64,000 nt of DNA from Heterostelium album PN500 (GCF_000004825.1 NW_008805068.1:868001-932000), one strand, 5' to 3'; positions 23,609 through 36,451 are shown, numbered from the stretch's first letter. Notes: generated by a model not told the origin, from the letters alone. Numbers and translations: made by a program.

Positions 23609-24993
23609 TGTAAAAAAAGATTTTGTTTTTTAGTGATTGTGTGTGTGCTATTGACAAAAAAACACAAAAATTAATTAGTTTTTTTCTTCACGGTGCCAAT
23701 CAACTAAATAATAATAAATACTATATAAATATATAACAATAATAAAATATAGTAAATTAATAACAATAATATAATATATATCTTAAGCGATTAATAACAT
23801 ACCTTAACATTGCTATTATAAGCTTTAGCAGTGCAGTCATAGATCAAAAGCAGAGAAAAACAAAAAAAAAAACAAAACAAAATATTATAAATTATTATAT
23901 TTGATTGGTTTATCCCGTACATTTCATTATTTAAAACAATAATTATCATTTTTTTTAAAGAAAAATAACATTAGATAACAAAAAAAAATAATTAAAACAA
24001 AATAACCACAACAACAACACACAATCACAATCAGTATTAGTATCAAATAATCATAATATTGAATAAATAACCAGTTATTCAAACAGTAGTAATTCAATTA
24101 CACTACAGTTTGCCACCTTTTTCAAATAGACCAATAATAATTATCAGGCTCTCCAAATATATATATAACTATATATATTCACATTTTTTTATTTTTTTCC
24201 CAATTTCATATTATAACAACCTATATTTTTTAGAAAATATAGGTATTAGCAGTCATCGACTATATAATACCAGTAGTTCTCAAATCTCAACTAAACCAAT
24301 ATCATCAAATCCAAATTCACAAACACACCATCATCACTCAACCACACACCATCACCACCCCAATTAAATTTAAAGCAATTAATTTCTAACCACTTCAGGT
24401 CAACACCTACAATAAACTCTCATTTTCAACCATTTTCAACAACAACATTTAATATATACCTTCATCAAACACCACTCACACTGACCGCCAGAAAAAATAA
24501 ATAACCAACAACAATAACAACAATAACCATTTATTTTAAAAATTTGAAGAAGGAAAGGAAAGAGTGAGAAATCATAATTTGCAGCAGTATTATCTCAGAT
24601 TTATTCAGAAAACATTTAATAATAATTAGAATCAAATAATCAAATCAATCAACAATTAAGAATCATAAAGCACTTCCCATTGTCATTTCCATTTGCTTTC
24701 TCTCTTTATAACAATCTCCACATAAAGTAAAAATAATAATAAAACAACAACAACAACTATTAAACTCAATAACAATAATTAAGGTTTAAATCATCAACAA
24801 TATTCAATCAACAACAAACCAGTATCATTTAAATTATAATTATATATTTTTTTTTAAAGAAAAAACCAAAACAAAGAGAAAGAATATTAGTAGTGATATT
24901 TTGAAACACAAAGATCAGTTTGTTCTTGAACAACTATTGTTTTCGTAAATATTATTAAAAATATATTTTTTTTTTTTGAAAAAAAAAAAAAAG

Positions 24994-25280
24994 GTAAGAG
25001 TCATTTCTTTTAGTTCTTTTTTCACCTCTATAAAATATGTGTGTGCTATTTCTGAAAAAATTTGATCATCTAAAACCGTCTTCCATCAAATTATTTAAAA
25101 CAAAATCATTGTCAAAAAAAAAAAAAAAAAAAAAAAAAAGCCTTTTTTGTACATCCAATTTTTTTCAACAATCAAAATAGCTCCATTCACACATTGGCTA
25201 ATCAAACACCCCACTGATGTTTCACTAAATCACAAATTAAATCAAAATTGATTTGACCTCCAATTTTTTTTTTTTAACAG
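24994..25280 (+). other. Possible 5'-UTR intron
   Basis: A consensus donor (AAG|GTAAGAG) and a pyrimidine-rich acceptor (T12 then AACAG) flank 287 bases, about 0.8 kb before the start of the Ser/Asn-rich gene. This is sequence pattern only. Confidence 0.35.
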
Positions 25281-26047
25281 TTGCCTTAAGCAAATCATTA
25301 AACAACAAAGATACAACACACAGCCCCATCAACAGAAACACTCTCTAAAGTTTAATTATATTCATACCTTTTTGTGCCCCTTCCAAGATCATTCTAATCT
25401 ATGCATATTTTATTTTTCATTTTCTAATCATATTTCATTAATACTTTAACTATACTTTTTATTCGTATTAACAAAAATATATTATTATCCTTTTTTTTTA
25501 TCTATCTATTCCCTATTTTATTGAAATATTTAGTGCTGCTAAATTGACATCTTTAAAGTGTACTCACTAATCAATCACTGATTATAGTCACTTCAGACTG
25601 TCCATAGTTGTTGGTGCCCCCTCTTGCAAGAATAAGAAGTGCTCTAATTCTTCAGAGCTGAGTGTTCAATCGCCTCATCTCAAATAGTTCAACTCTGCAG
25701 CCATTTCAAAAATAATATTTCAACAAACAAACAACCAGACCCTCTTCTTTTCTTTCATTTTTTAATATATTTTTGATTCAACAGAAGATCGATTTCATCT
25801 TCGGACTTCTGTAGCTCACCACAACCTCACCAATAACAACAACAACAACAGTCATTTCTTTAAAAAAAAAAAACAACTAACAAAGCAAATATCATTGTTA
25901 TATTGTTTTTTTAATAATATTATTTTTTATTGAAATACTTCCTCCAACAACAACAACAACAAATCAACCAACCAACCAATCAATTTCCTTTAAATTTAAT
26001 TAATATTATTCATTATTAATTAACTTTTTTTCATTTTTTAAAACAAT

Positions 26048-28375
26048 ATGACAACCATTCTCAAAGGATACTACCTTAAAGTTACACTTGAGAATCGTAT
26101 TGTTAAACACAATGGACGTAAAGTCTATTTGTCAATTGTCGAACATGGCAATGGTATACCAGATAACGCTCTCATTCTAAAGATCACTGCAAAGTGTGCA
26201 AAATTCTCTGTTTGTCTTTCGATACGTTCACAGTGTGGTTGGAAAGAGCTGGACCAAAACGAAAGTGGCGAACTCACATTCGATCTCAAAGTAGAAGTCA
26301 CCGGAAAATCACAACGTGCACCGCTGTTCCCGCTGATCTTCCAGCTGTGTGAGAAGAACTACGACCAGGTAGTGCTCATCAGTAAATCGGTGATTCCAGT
26401 CAAGGCCATCACAAAGATTCCAAAGAAGTCGTTGCGCGCCGAACTCGTGCCACTGGGCGAGCAGCCACTGAAACAGCCCCAAGCCTATTTGGCCACTGGA
26501 AGCGAAGTGTTTGCCCAGAACGATGCGGATGGCGCCGAAGACGATATGATCGATAACAATGAGTATCAGGGTGGTGACTCTGAGGGTGAGTCCGACGGAG
26601 ATCCCGACCAAGACTCAAGCGGTGACTCACCGAAATACACACCATCCTCCAGTTTGGCAAACTCAACGGCATCGCTCAACCTAAACAATTCATCAGCCAC
26701 CATTTCAGTTCTCCATAAAAATCCATCGGTCAGTGCAATTCTACCACCATTACCTTTGCAATCTGCAATACTTGACAATCAAAATAACAACAATCAAACC
26801 AATAGCAACAACAGTAGTCAATCACAACCATCTTCATCACAACCATCACCTGTGTTTTTGAATCATTCCTCATCAAACTCACCAATTCTTGCACCGGCAA
26901 TGTCGTTGTCCTCCAGTTCACAATCTATTCTCACACATGGACATCATCTTCCGTCGGGTATGACACTCCCCACAATGCACAACCAATCACAACATCACCA
27001 TCTCATCCACATGCTATCACCACGTCACTCCACATCGAACCTCATCTCTTCTTCACATTCCATACCTACATTGATCAATCCAACTCCATCGTCTTCACCA
27101 AGTCTCTACAACAACAACGCAAGTAACAGCAACGGTACCCAACAACATGCTACTTTTACCAACAATATTGGAGACATCATGAATGGAACCAACGGTAACT
27201 CGGCCAAGAAGAGAAGATCCTCAAATAACAGTCTCTCTGTTTCGTCGGCAACACTATCGACCTCCACTTCTGAGCCGTCACTCATCTCACATTCATCAAC
27301 CTCGTCAAGATCAATGCTGACCTCCAGCACACCAGTGTCGCCAGTCACCCAGAGAATTGCGCCACTCAAAACACTCGACTCTGTCAAATCCACACCAACC
27401 TCACCTACCAACAGTGACCTTGAGCCACTCACATTCCTTTCGACACTGGCAACCATGGGAAGTAACACACTCTCGTCCATCCTCTGTAAAGATGACTCTT
27501 CATCATCAAATAACAATAACTCTGAAGAGTTGTTGCCAGTTCCACCCTCATCCTCATCTTCATCTTCATCATCCTCATCTAAATCATCAAATCAACAACA
27601 ACAGAAATTCATGAATTCATCTAGTAACAATGTTATTAACGGTGCATCTTCATCAATCAGTTCAATCGGTGCATCTATCACTAACGCTATCAACTCTATG
27701 AATTCATCACTTAACTCGCAACATCACCATTTACATCAACAACATAACTTCAACAACAACAACAACAATAATAATAATAATCGTCAACATAGCAACAACA
27801 ATATTTCATCAATTACAAACAGTAAGAATAACAATAGTTTTTCATTTACTAATTATGTTGGTCCTGTTGTTGCATCTTCATCTGCCAACGGTGTCGGTCA
27901 TCACCACACATCAATAGATCATCCATCTTCATCGTCGTCACCATCATCTTCACCACCAACCATATCACCTTCATCTTCATCGTCGTCACTCTCATCACTT
28001 TCTTCACCAACATCCAACTCAACATTACCACATCTTCAACAGCACTCACTTCACTTTCACCAACAACAACAACAACCAATGTCGTGGCGTTCAACCACAC
28101 CACCATTATCAAACTCAAGCTCCTCTACACCAACATCGCTCAACTCTTCAGCCTCTTCATTACCCCGATTGAATTTGTCATCTCAGACCTCGCCACCACT
28201 CTCTGGAAACACGACACCAACATCACCCAAACAACTACCGTCGCTCTCCATGCTGTCGCCACGTCATTTCTTGTCGCCAAACAACAACGTTGGTTCACCA
28301 TCTTCATCATCGTCATCATCGTCATCATTGGAAAACCAACCAGTCAAGAGAAAGAGTATGATGATGGACAGATAA
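26048..28375 (+). CDS. Ser/Asn-rich putative regulatory protein (775 aa)
   Basis: One exon. The first about 150 residues look folded and conserved-like: MTTILKGYYLKVTLENRIVK, then ITAKCAKFSVCLSIRSQCGW and VVLISKSVIPVKAI. This is a beta-rich pattern with a short strand, V-x-SKSVIPV, that resembles the end of an Ig-fold DNA-binding domain. That reading is weak inference. An acidic linker (DPDQDSSGD) follows, then about 600 residues of Ser, Asn, Gln, His and Pro low complexity with a basic patch SAKKRRSS (possible nuclear signal) and a terminal PVKRKSMMM. The long upstream region also suggests a regulator. I cannot name the family. Codon use is even across the gene, with no frameshift. Confidence 0.7.
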   Translation: MTTILKGYYLKVTLENRIVKHNGRKVYLSIVEHGNGIPDNALILKITAKCAKFSVCLSIRSQCGWKELDQNESGELTFDLKVEVTGKSQRAPLFPLIFQLCEKNYDQVVLISKSVIPVKAITKIPKKSLRAELVPLGEQPLKQPQAYLATGSEVFAQNDADGAEDDMIDNNEYQGGDSEGESDGDPDQDSSGDSPKYTPSSSLANSTASLNLNNSSATISVLHKNPSVSAILPPLPLQSAILDNQNNNNQTNSNNSSQSQPSSSQPSPVFLNHSSSNSPILAPAMSLSSSSQSILTHGHHLPSGMTLPTMHNQSQHHHLIHMLSPRHSTSNLISSSHSIPTLINPTPSSSPSLYNNNASNSNGTQQHATFTNNIGDIMNGTNGNSAKKRRSSNNSLSVSSATLSTSTSEPSLISHSSTSSRSMLTSSTPVSPVTQRIAPLKTLDSVKSTPTSPTNSDLEPLTFLSTLATMGSNTLSSILCKDDSSSSNNNNSEELLPVPPSSSSSSSSSSSKSSNQQQQKFMNSSSNNVINGASSSISSIGASITNAINSMNSSLNSQHHHLHQQHNFNNNNNNNNNNRQHSNNNISSITNSKNNNSFSFTNYVGPVVASSSANGVGHHHTSIDHPSSSSSPSSSPPTISPSSSSSSLSSLSSPTSNSTLPHLQQHSLHFHQQQQQPMSWRSTTPPLSNSSSSTPTSLNSSASSLPRLNLSSQTSPPLSGNTTPTSPKQLPSLSMLSPRHFLSPNNNVGSPSSSSSSSSSLENQPVKRKSMMMDR

Positions 28376-29024
28376 GAGTTCCACCAAAAAAACAAACAAA
28401 AAAATAACAAAAATACAATCTTTTATTTTTTTTACACTTTCAAAACACACCAACACCTAACACCAAACACCTTCAACAAAAAGTAAAACAGAAACAGCAA
28501 ATTAATATTACTTTTTTTCAATGTATGATTTTTAATAAACCAATACTACTATAAAACAAAACACTTTCAAATCGTGTTCAACCTTTTTTTTAGTTGGTTT
28601 ACAAATCTATTTTTGTGAAAAAAAAATGAGTCCAAAAAACAAAAAAAAAAAAAAAACAAATTTATTTTTTGAGATTTCAAATAAAACAGTTAAAATTAAA
28701 ACGAAAATCACCAAAGTGTGATAAGATTAAAAATATACATGTGGGGTGGAATGTTGGCAAAGGAAAAAAGATTTTATCATTCATTTTTTTATTTTATTTT
28801 TTTTTATTGCAGACAGTAGTAGTAAGAATAAGTAATAGTAATCATAAAGTAATATAATTGAAAGTATAATTTACTTAGAATCAAAAATATTAAAATTTAA
28901 TAGATAAACAGAAAACTAAAGTTTGAATATAGTTAAAGTTAAAATCATTGTTCATGAATTATATATATAATAGATATAGTTGCAGTAGGAGTATTATTAG
29001 TTAGTTTATAAATAAAAACAAAAA
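28376..29024. other. Spacer before the MscS-like gene
   Basis: AT-rich sequence with A and T runs. No gene is supported. Confidence 0.5.
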
Positions 29025-31861
29025 ATGGTGTTTGGAAAGAAAAAAGATAAAGTGTCATCACCTAAAAACAATAATATTCAAGATAGTAATAACAATAACA
29101 ATAACGATGATGACGATATAGATTATGGTATGTTCTTTTTCATTCAATAATCTATAGATGATAAAAGATAAAAAGATTATAGATAGTAGTAGAGAATATT
29201 TATTTATTTGTTAATTTGTTTGTTTGTTTGTTTGTTCAATGAAAGAAGTATTTATAAAAATCTTTCAATTTAACAAATAATGTAGTCTAATCTATATCTT
29301 CTTAACTATCTATCTGTCTTTTTATCTTTTTTATTTTTAAAAAATAGATTAAAATTGTTTACATTTTTAAATTCGACTATTGACATTTAAACTTGTTTTT
29401 ATTTTTATTATCATTTTTTTTACGTTCCAACAAAACTCGGGGTTTTATTCTTTTTTCCTTGTTCGTCGCCAATCAAAATATTTATTTTATCTTTTTGGAT
29501 TAACTTTGATATCGGATAATTGGAAATAAAGCATTAGAGTTGGAAAAGAAAATTCAGAGGACGAAGAAAGAGAATCAATGTCAAAGATTATCAATCGAGA
29601 GAATAATTTGACTAAGTCTGACCCAGAGCTTCTAAAGTATCAGACACCAATTCTCGAGCATCATCAGACTTCACCAGGTGATATTCGCAGTAATGAAGTG
29701 GTAGGTGCCAATAATAGTATCTATAATAATAGTAACAACAACAATGGTTCAAGTATGGCAACAAGCCGTACTAATTTAATAAGTGACTTGAATAGAAATA
29801 ATAATAATAATGATACTAGTACAAATCAACCAAATTTTGATAAAGATGGAGTTGATATGGTAACTTTTAGTAATAATAGTAATAATAATAGTAATAATAA
29901 TAATAGTAATAATAATAATAATAACAATAATAATAATTCATTGTCTGTACCACAACAACAACAACAAACTAAATTTATTTCACCATTATCAAGAGTACAA
30001 GAGCTACAAGTTGTAATATTAAATGAACATGAATCTTCTTTGGATCCTGGTGATCCTCCTCCCAGCGATGACGAAGATGAATCTATCCGAGACAAAAAGA
30101 AAAAGAAGAAACTAAAGAATTTATTATCAAGTTATAAAGCAAGAGTAATTATAATTCTTGCTATATTATTAATTATAACTGGTGTTTGTAAGTTTAAAAT
30201 AATATGTTTTTTTAGATTTCCAATTTATTTTATTTACTAATTCATTCATTTATTAAATTTTTAATCAAGGTGTTGTTGTTTATATATTTTGGGATCATGT
30301 TCAGATTTTAGATAGACATATATTGTGGTGGGGATTGTACTTGGATGTATTTATATTGGCTTATCTGGTGTCGAGTTGGGTAGTCGGTGGATTTTTTTCG
30401 TTGTTCCAAACTACACTGTATCTACAGCAGCACGTGTATTATTATGTCAATGGTATTATATTCCCACTGAGCGTACTGGTATGGGCGGTAGTTTTATTTT
30501 TCACTGCGGAGCCAATGCTTCAGCCTCCATCGTATGTTCGCGACGACTTTCAGAAATATTACAACACTCTGAAGGCTATCATTTTTGTCGCTCTCTTTTA
30601 TTGTGGTCGTGTTGCTCTCGTAAAGATTCTCGCCGCTAAAACCAACAGAAAGGCATTCTATTCATCTCTAAAGGCGTCGTTGTTGAACGAGGAGCTACTC
30701 GAACAAATGTCGACAAGAAAGGCAAAGACACTTGGTCAGTCGGTATCAGCAAGTTTGAAAAGGAAGAAACAAATAAGTGTTGCACAGTGGATCGAGACAT
30801 TAAAGACGAGAAACAACCTGAGTGGCAAGCTACAAGCACGTGCCAGTGAATTCACTCAGAAGGAATCGAAAAAGATTGCCAAGCAAATCATCAAGAATGC
30901 AGGACGTGGCAAAGACTATCTGGTAAAGGACGACCTCAATGCCTACGTCAAACCCAAACATCTTGACAAAGCATTCAATACATTTGGCTCGTTGAACGAC
31001 GAAAAAATCTCGAGAGACGACATTGTCAATTGGGTAATGAGAGTGGTTCGTTCAAGAAAAACACTAGAGTATCGACTCAGAGACCACGAGGACATCGGTC
31101 AAGTCATCAATGATATTATCAATTTCATTTTCTGGATTCTCATGTTCCTCTTTGTTCTTTCTTTGTATGGCGTGGATATCAGTGCATTCTTGGTTCCTTT
31201 GTCCACAACGATTTTAGCATTGTCCTTTGCATTTGGTACAACACTACGTAATATTTTCGAATCACTCATTTTAATCTTCTTTGTTCGTCCATTTGAGGTG
31301 GGTGACAAGATAGCAATTAATGAAGAGGTATTGTTTGTCGATCGTATCGGTATTCTTTTCACTTCTTTCAAGAGTCTAGATGGTAAGGCAGTCTACGTAC
31401 CCAACCAGAACTTGTTGACCGCCAGAAAGATTGAAAATCATCAGAGATCTGAAGAGGTTTGGATAGGTGTCGATCTACTCATTAACTTTATGACACCAGT
31501 CGAGAAGCTCTATATCCTCGAGGCCAAGATCGACAAGTGGATGAAAGCACAACCCGAGAAATGGAAGAACGATCTATCTTTGAATTTCGTAGAGATCCGA
31601 GGTACCAACCATATCTTGGTTAGATATGGTGCTTCGATCATCTCCACCTGGCAAGACGTAAAGCGATGGAGACCAGTCAAGAATGAACTATTCTTCAAGA
31701 TGAAAGAGTGGTTAGCTGATTTAGGTTTCGACTCACTGCCGGCAAGGCAATTAGTACAAATGGTAAATGGTCCACAAATTACACCATTAATGGATCCAAG
31801 TAGTTTTAATAACTTTAATAATAACAGTAATAATAATAACCAATTTCCACATTTTAGATAA
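29025..31861 (+). CDS. MscS-type mechanosensitive channel with EF-hand-like segment
   Basis: Three exons (29025-29127, 29540-30187, 30270-31861) give 780 residues. The N-terminus is cytosolic, acidic and Asn-rich. Transmembrane helices start near residue 230 (VIIILAILLIITGV spanning the last splice) and several more follow. KDYLVKDDLNAYV with a following ISRDDIVNWV resembles the EF-hand pair seen in plant MSL10-type and fungal Msy channels. The pore-lining helix and beta domain are present (LSFAFGTTLRNIFESLILIFFVRPFEVGDKI is the family core; key part FVRPFEVGD). Such channels release ions on hypo-osmotic swelling, in the plasma membrane or contractile vacuole. The first intron is unusually long (412 bases). 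Confidence 0.88.
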
Positions 31862-32510
31862 AAAACAAAAGTAAAAAAATAAAAAAAATAACTTCATTAT
31901 TTATTATATTTCAAACATGCAATTCCTTATCATTAAATATTTAAATTAGTTAACTATTTTATGAGGACCAAATACCTAGAATACGACTTCATAGATATAT
32001 TCTTAAAATACAAAACCATTCTATAGTAAACAATTCATCCTCTCTGATACAAATAATAAATGAATTTGAAATGCCCTCACTCTTCTTTAAAATAAAAAAT
32101 TAACATTACAACAATATAGTTGGATCATTTTTGGTGATAAAATTTGAATACTGATAAAAATTTTGTAATACTTTCCAAGTTTGGGCTTATAATATAAGTT
32201 CTTAAGTAAATTGAAAGTTTTAAATAACTAGTTAAATAGTTTAACTATTTAAAATAAAAGATTAGTATAATTCCAAATCCAAATTTAGTGGGACTTTTTT
32301 TTATTTGCACCAGTTTAAAAAAAATTGGTTTCAATTTATTATTTTGTTGTAAAAATGATCATATTTATTAATATATAAGATCATATTTCGAAATAGTTAA
32401 TCTCTAGTTGCACATCTACTATTGTCTTACTTTTATTATTTGTTAATTTCATTGAAAGATCTCATTGAAAGATTTATTCATCATTCACTTTCATAGCAAC
32501 AACAACAACA
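31862..32510. other. Spacer before the second F-box-like gene
   Basis: 649 bases of AT-rich sequence including a repeated CATTGAAAGAT just before the gene (near 32451-32473). No coding frame is seen. Confidence 0.45.
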
Positions 32511-33908
32511 ATGGCAGGACTAAGCATTTTGCTTGCTCACAAGATCATTGATTATATCAATAATGATTACAGACTTGCTATTCCACAATTTCCATTTAAT
32601 GATGATTTTTATAGCCCATGGAAAGAATTGTTATCAATTTCACTTGTTTGCAAAACATTCTTTCATGCAACCAAGCTTTCTTTACAACAGCAGCATTCTC
32701 TTATAATTAATTGTAGTAGATTATATCAACTAATAAAACACACCGCTTTTTATAATCAACAACAACAACAAAAACAATTGATAACAAACAATAACTTTGA
32801 AGAAATAATAATTTATGACACTGACTATGAAATGATCGGCTTTGGAAGAGAATATACCACTGTTATTCAATCATATTTTAAGAATATCAAACGAATTCAA
32901 TGCAATTCATCTTTCCTAGCTTACGACATCATTTCGGAGTCCAATGCAGAACCAACATTCTTGAAAGTCAGCTGTAGCCCTAAATCATTTAATTTTGCGG
33001 TTCAAAGTAGTGGGCAAGAAAAGCAGAGGATTAAAAAGGATCTGGAAGTGGCCAAAAGGTATGGACAATTACTATTGATGGATCTTGCACCAAAGCGGTG
33101 TCTCAAAAGTTTAACCATTGATATGGGAAATGACCCTGTTAATGCATATATTAACCGGAATGTGGAAACTCAAGATTCTTTATTCTTTGAATATTTGTTG
33201 TCACCGCAATTCGATACACTCACCTCATTGACTATCGATTCTCCATATCTCTGTTATGACACCTCGTTTGTACCGGATTGGATTGGAAACAACACTGGTT
33301 ATTTCTTTGAATTGCTTTCCAATCTTGTCAACCTCGAAACACTTTCACTCAAAATAATGTCTAATAATCTGGGAGATGATGACTTGGATACAACAAACCA
33401 CTTGGTAAACTACCTGACTACTCAGAACAAGCTTACCAACTTTACATTCCGACCTGCTCTCTCGTTCGATGCACTTGAATACCTCCTTCAAAATGAATCT
33501 TCAACAGTTAAGCACCTCAATATATTATACAGCGTAGGGTATATTGATAATAGTCATCATCGTAGTGAAATTCGATACAAAATACCATTGAATGATGATA
33601 AACAGTTGTTGCTTCTAACCAACAAGCTCACATCTCTCACCATGGTGTTTGAACAATCTGATAGTGATCTATCATTAGATGATGAACAACAAGAAGAGTT
33701 ATTAGATTCACTAGTGGCAAACACTTTAATCGCGCCAACTCTCCTGGATTACGATTCTGAAAATGTAATAGAAACATATCAAAGAAGAAAGATAGCGCTT
33801 CAGCAACAACTACAACCACGTAGCGGAAAGTATATACCAAATGTTCTTAGTCCGATCTATGAATATATTTACAATCAAGAGATGAAATCAAATCAGAAAT
33901 GTGAATAA
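32511..33908 (+). CDS. F-box-like/leucine-rich protein (465 aa)
   Basis: Single exon. The N-terminus has the pattern LLAHKIIDYI, then LLSISLVCKTFFHAT, as in dictyostelid F-box proteins, although the spacing between the two halves is longer than usual. The body has irregular leucine-rich strands (FDTLTSLTID, LVNLETLSLK, KLTNFTFRP, LTSLTMVFEQ). A role as an SCF substrate adaptor is inferred from the fold class. A (CAACAACAACAACA) leader directly precedes the ATG. It is unrelated in detail to the transposon-split F-box gene. Confidence 0.65.
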   Translation: MAGLSILLAHKIIDYINNDYRLAIPQFPFNDDFYSPWKELLSISLVCKTFFHATKLSLQQQHSLIINCSRLYQLIKHTAFYNQQQQQKQLITNNNFEEIIIYDTDYEMIGFGREYTTVIQSYFKNIKRIQCNSSFLAYDIISESNAEPTFLKVSCSPKSFNFAVQSSGQEKQRIKKDLEVAKRYGQLLLMDLAPKRCLKSLTIDMGNDPVNAYINRNVETQDSLFFEYLLSPQFDTLTSLTIDSPYLCYDTSFVPDWIGNNTGYFFELLSNLVNLETLSLKIMSNNLGDDDLDTTNHLVNYLTTQNKLTNFTFRPALSFDALEYLLQNESSTVKHLNILYSVGYIDNSHHRSEIRYKIPLNDDKQLLLLTNKLTSLTMVFEQSDSDLSLDDEQQEELLDSLVANTLIAPTLLDYDSENVIETYQRRKIALQQQLQPRSGKYIPNVLSPIYEYIYNQEMKSNQKCE

Positions 33909-34453
33909 AAGTAACTAAACGAAATCTATTACCACAGCATCTTATTGAGCTGCCCAAAGTCTTGAATTAAAACTATTCTTTATTGTTTTCTAACTCTATG
34001 GTTCTTTGAATTTCGAATTAGATTGATCAATCTTTACAGTAAACTGCTAACACTCATATTCTTTCGCGTAGAAACAAACTGATAATTAACTTATATAATC
34101 TATAACTTTTGGTTTTTATTGATTTTTGTTTGTTTTGTCCTTACTAATATTTAATAGGTGTTCTACTGTTTATATTTGACTATGCATAGCAAATCATGAT
34201 GTAATTGATATTCTTTGAATGGAAAATGTCTTTAGAATTTGGTCAGAATGTCAATGTTAGTTTGATGACTTTAGTTTAAGACACAATGTATTAAGAAATT
34301 TTAAACAATTGTTTTTTTTTTTTTTTTGATTAAACTTTTCGACAGTAATATGAAATTCGCATTATTATCATAATTAGGTTGTATTGCTCAAAAAAATAAT
34401 AGAATCGAAAGGATCAAAAACAAGTGGGTGCATGCTGATTCAACAAAAAAAAA
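33909..34453. other. Spacer
   Basis: 545 bases, AT-rich, with a 17-base T run near 34311-34327. No gene is seen. Confidence 0.45.
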
Positions 34454-34681
34454 ATGAGCAAAATAATTTTCATTAACCAAATTAAGGCTTCATTTATTAC
34501 CCATAATAAGTTAAGAATTAATCAGAAGTTGCCAGTGTTTTCATCAATAACATCACTTTCAAGCAATAATAAATATAGATATATAAACCAATTTAGTACA
34601 AATAAAAATAATAAAACATTATTATTCAATAGCTATTTAAATAAACATCATAGTAAGTGTAGTATTTATTCAAAAAGCTAG
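34454..34681 (+). CDS. Possible small protein (75 aa)
   Basis: A short ATG frame preceded by an A run, as is usual for dictyostelid starts. The product is rich in Asn, Lys, Ser and Ile and has no acidic residue. The Arg/Lys/Ser bias would fit a mitochondrial presequence or chance translation of AT-rich DNA. I do not recognise it. Confidence 0.3.
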   Translation: MSKIIFINQIKASFITHNKLRINQKLPVFSSITSLSSNNKYRYINQFSTNKNNKTLLFNSYLNKHHSKCSIYSKS

Positions 34682-34783
34682 CTATTTATAAGTAATAATT
34701 GATATATATAACAAAACAAACAAAAAAAAAAACAAAAGATACAGTTAAAACAAACAAACAAACCAATAAAACAAAACAATATC

Positions 34784-35943
34784 ATGAAACCAAGTATCAA
34801 ATTGCTAACATTGTCTTGTGTAGGTCTATCGGCCGCAGTTGTTGCCATCGCCTATCGTTATATCAGTTCACAATCGAATACTGATAAATCATTGAGTGAA
34901 TTCAGTGCCGAGCCAAGCCAAGAGTCACCAGACAAAAAAGTCAGTTCCTACGACTCTGCTGCTTCACCAAGTGACGCTCCTTCTACTCCACCCATTACCT
35001 CGACAACAGCGACAACAACACCAACAACAACTACTACAACAACTGACAATGTTAATAACAATAATAATAACAACAACAATAACAATATTGATGTAATTGG
35101 TGATATTGAAGATCTCAATAAGAAATGTGGATTCTGTAGACCAGAGATGACCGACGCCGATAGAAAGTCACCAGCCAACTCGATTCACGAGTACAGCAGA
35201 CACTACTTTATTTGCAGTGGCATTGCAGCTGACAAGTGGCCATCTAAATGGTTCGAATCCTCTGAACAGCTTATGACTTTGGCCGATCCAATCAAGAAGC
35301 ACTCTCGTACTCAGTTGGAGCCATCGATCTTCAACGGTATCGACATGGAATCGACCTCGCAAAACACTGACTTTTTGTTGTTCCCAGAGATGGTGAAACT
35401 CGTAGACGTCGATGCACCACAACTCGAATCACTCTTGGACTACTTCTCAAAGAACAAATCGATTACCGACAACGATGATTCATTCCCATCGCATATTAAA
35501 ATCGAGAATATTACTGTAAGTTAAAAAGCTATTTACTATATATACTTTTAGCAGTAAAACAAACAAAAACGTTACTAATTTACAAAGTAAAGGGCAAATA
35601 TATATTTGTTTGTGCACACAAATTAAAAGATGAACGTTGTGGTTATTGTGGACCGATTTTGGTTGATCAGTTGAAAGAAGAGATCGAACGTCGTGGACTC
35701 TCCAACGAGATCAAGGTTTACGCTTCCACTCATGTCGGTGGACACAAGTATGCCGGTAACGTGTTGGTCTTCCCAGCCGGTCATTGGTACGGTTACGCAC
35801 AACCATCGGATATCAATGAGATCATTGATAGTACCATCAACGGTAACGTGATCACAAGATTACATCGTGGTACAATGGGACAACCAGTACTCAAAGAAGA
35901 GAAAGAAAAGAAACAAAAAGGTGATCATCACAAGAAACATTAA
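34784..35943 (+). CDS. Sucrase/ferredoxin-like (Apd1/Aim32-type) protein
   Basis: Two exons (34784-35515, 35593-35943) give 360 residues. A hydrophobic N-terminus (LLTLSCVGLSAAVVAIAYRY) is a probable membrane anchor and is followed by a Thr/Pro/Asn-rich linker. The conserved part starts at CGFCRPEMTD. The thioredoxin-like C-terminal domain shows FVCAHKLKDERCGYCGP and STHVGGHKYAGN with VFPAGHWYG, where CxxxxxxxxCxxC and HVGGHKxAGN are family marks. Yeast relatives Apd1 and Aim32 bind a 2Fe-2S cluster through Cys and His and act in redox stress. The anchored form here suggests an organelle membrane; the location is inference. Confidence 0.85.
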
Positions 35944-36179
35944 ATAAACGGTACATTACAATATTGGTTCTATTGATTTATACATCATAGATAATTTTAA
36001 ATAAATAAATATATATATATTAAATATTGTTTTAATTAAAACAACAAACACCGCTATTCATACCAACTAAGCTATTTAACTGTAATTATTATTATTATTT
36101 TGATTATTTATTATAACATATTTAAATATATATTTATATATCTTTGTAATTTATATTATTGTCGATCGAACTGGTTAAA

Positions 36180-36420
36180 TTAATAGACTGGGTTGGCAAT
36201 CATATAATCTAAAATACAAAATGTAATTAATATCAACATTATATTATAATATAACATTTATAAGTGATCATATATTCGAATACATACTAACATCCTTTCT
36301 TGGCTTTCTTGTTGAAAACTTCTCACGTAAACAAAGAGCAACTGGTGGCATAGCAATAACTAAATTAATTATAATAAATGATTAATAACTATATCTTTGA
36401 TTGAATTATAGGTTTGTTGC

Positions 36421-36451
<31 letters not shown>

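Larger units (their letters stand above)
22810..26047. other. 3.2-kb spacer before a regulator-like gene
   Basis: No protein gene is seen. It includes a less AT-rich stretch with hairpins (22985-23275, listed separately), long homopolymers (for example near 23571-23606 and 25112-25139), and CA-rich sequence near 24000-24800. A possible 5'-UTR intron runs from GTAAGAG at 24994 to AACAG at 25280. Long leaders like this often precede developmentally regulated dictyostelid genes, as I recall. Confidence 0.5.

Noticed and set aside
24110-24367. Open plus-strand frame, His/Ser/Asn-rich
   Set aside because: It lies in a CA-rich leader region and translates as low complexity; it begins without an ATG.
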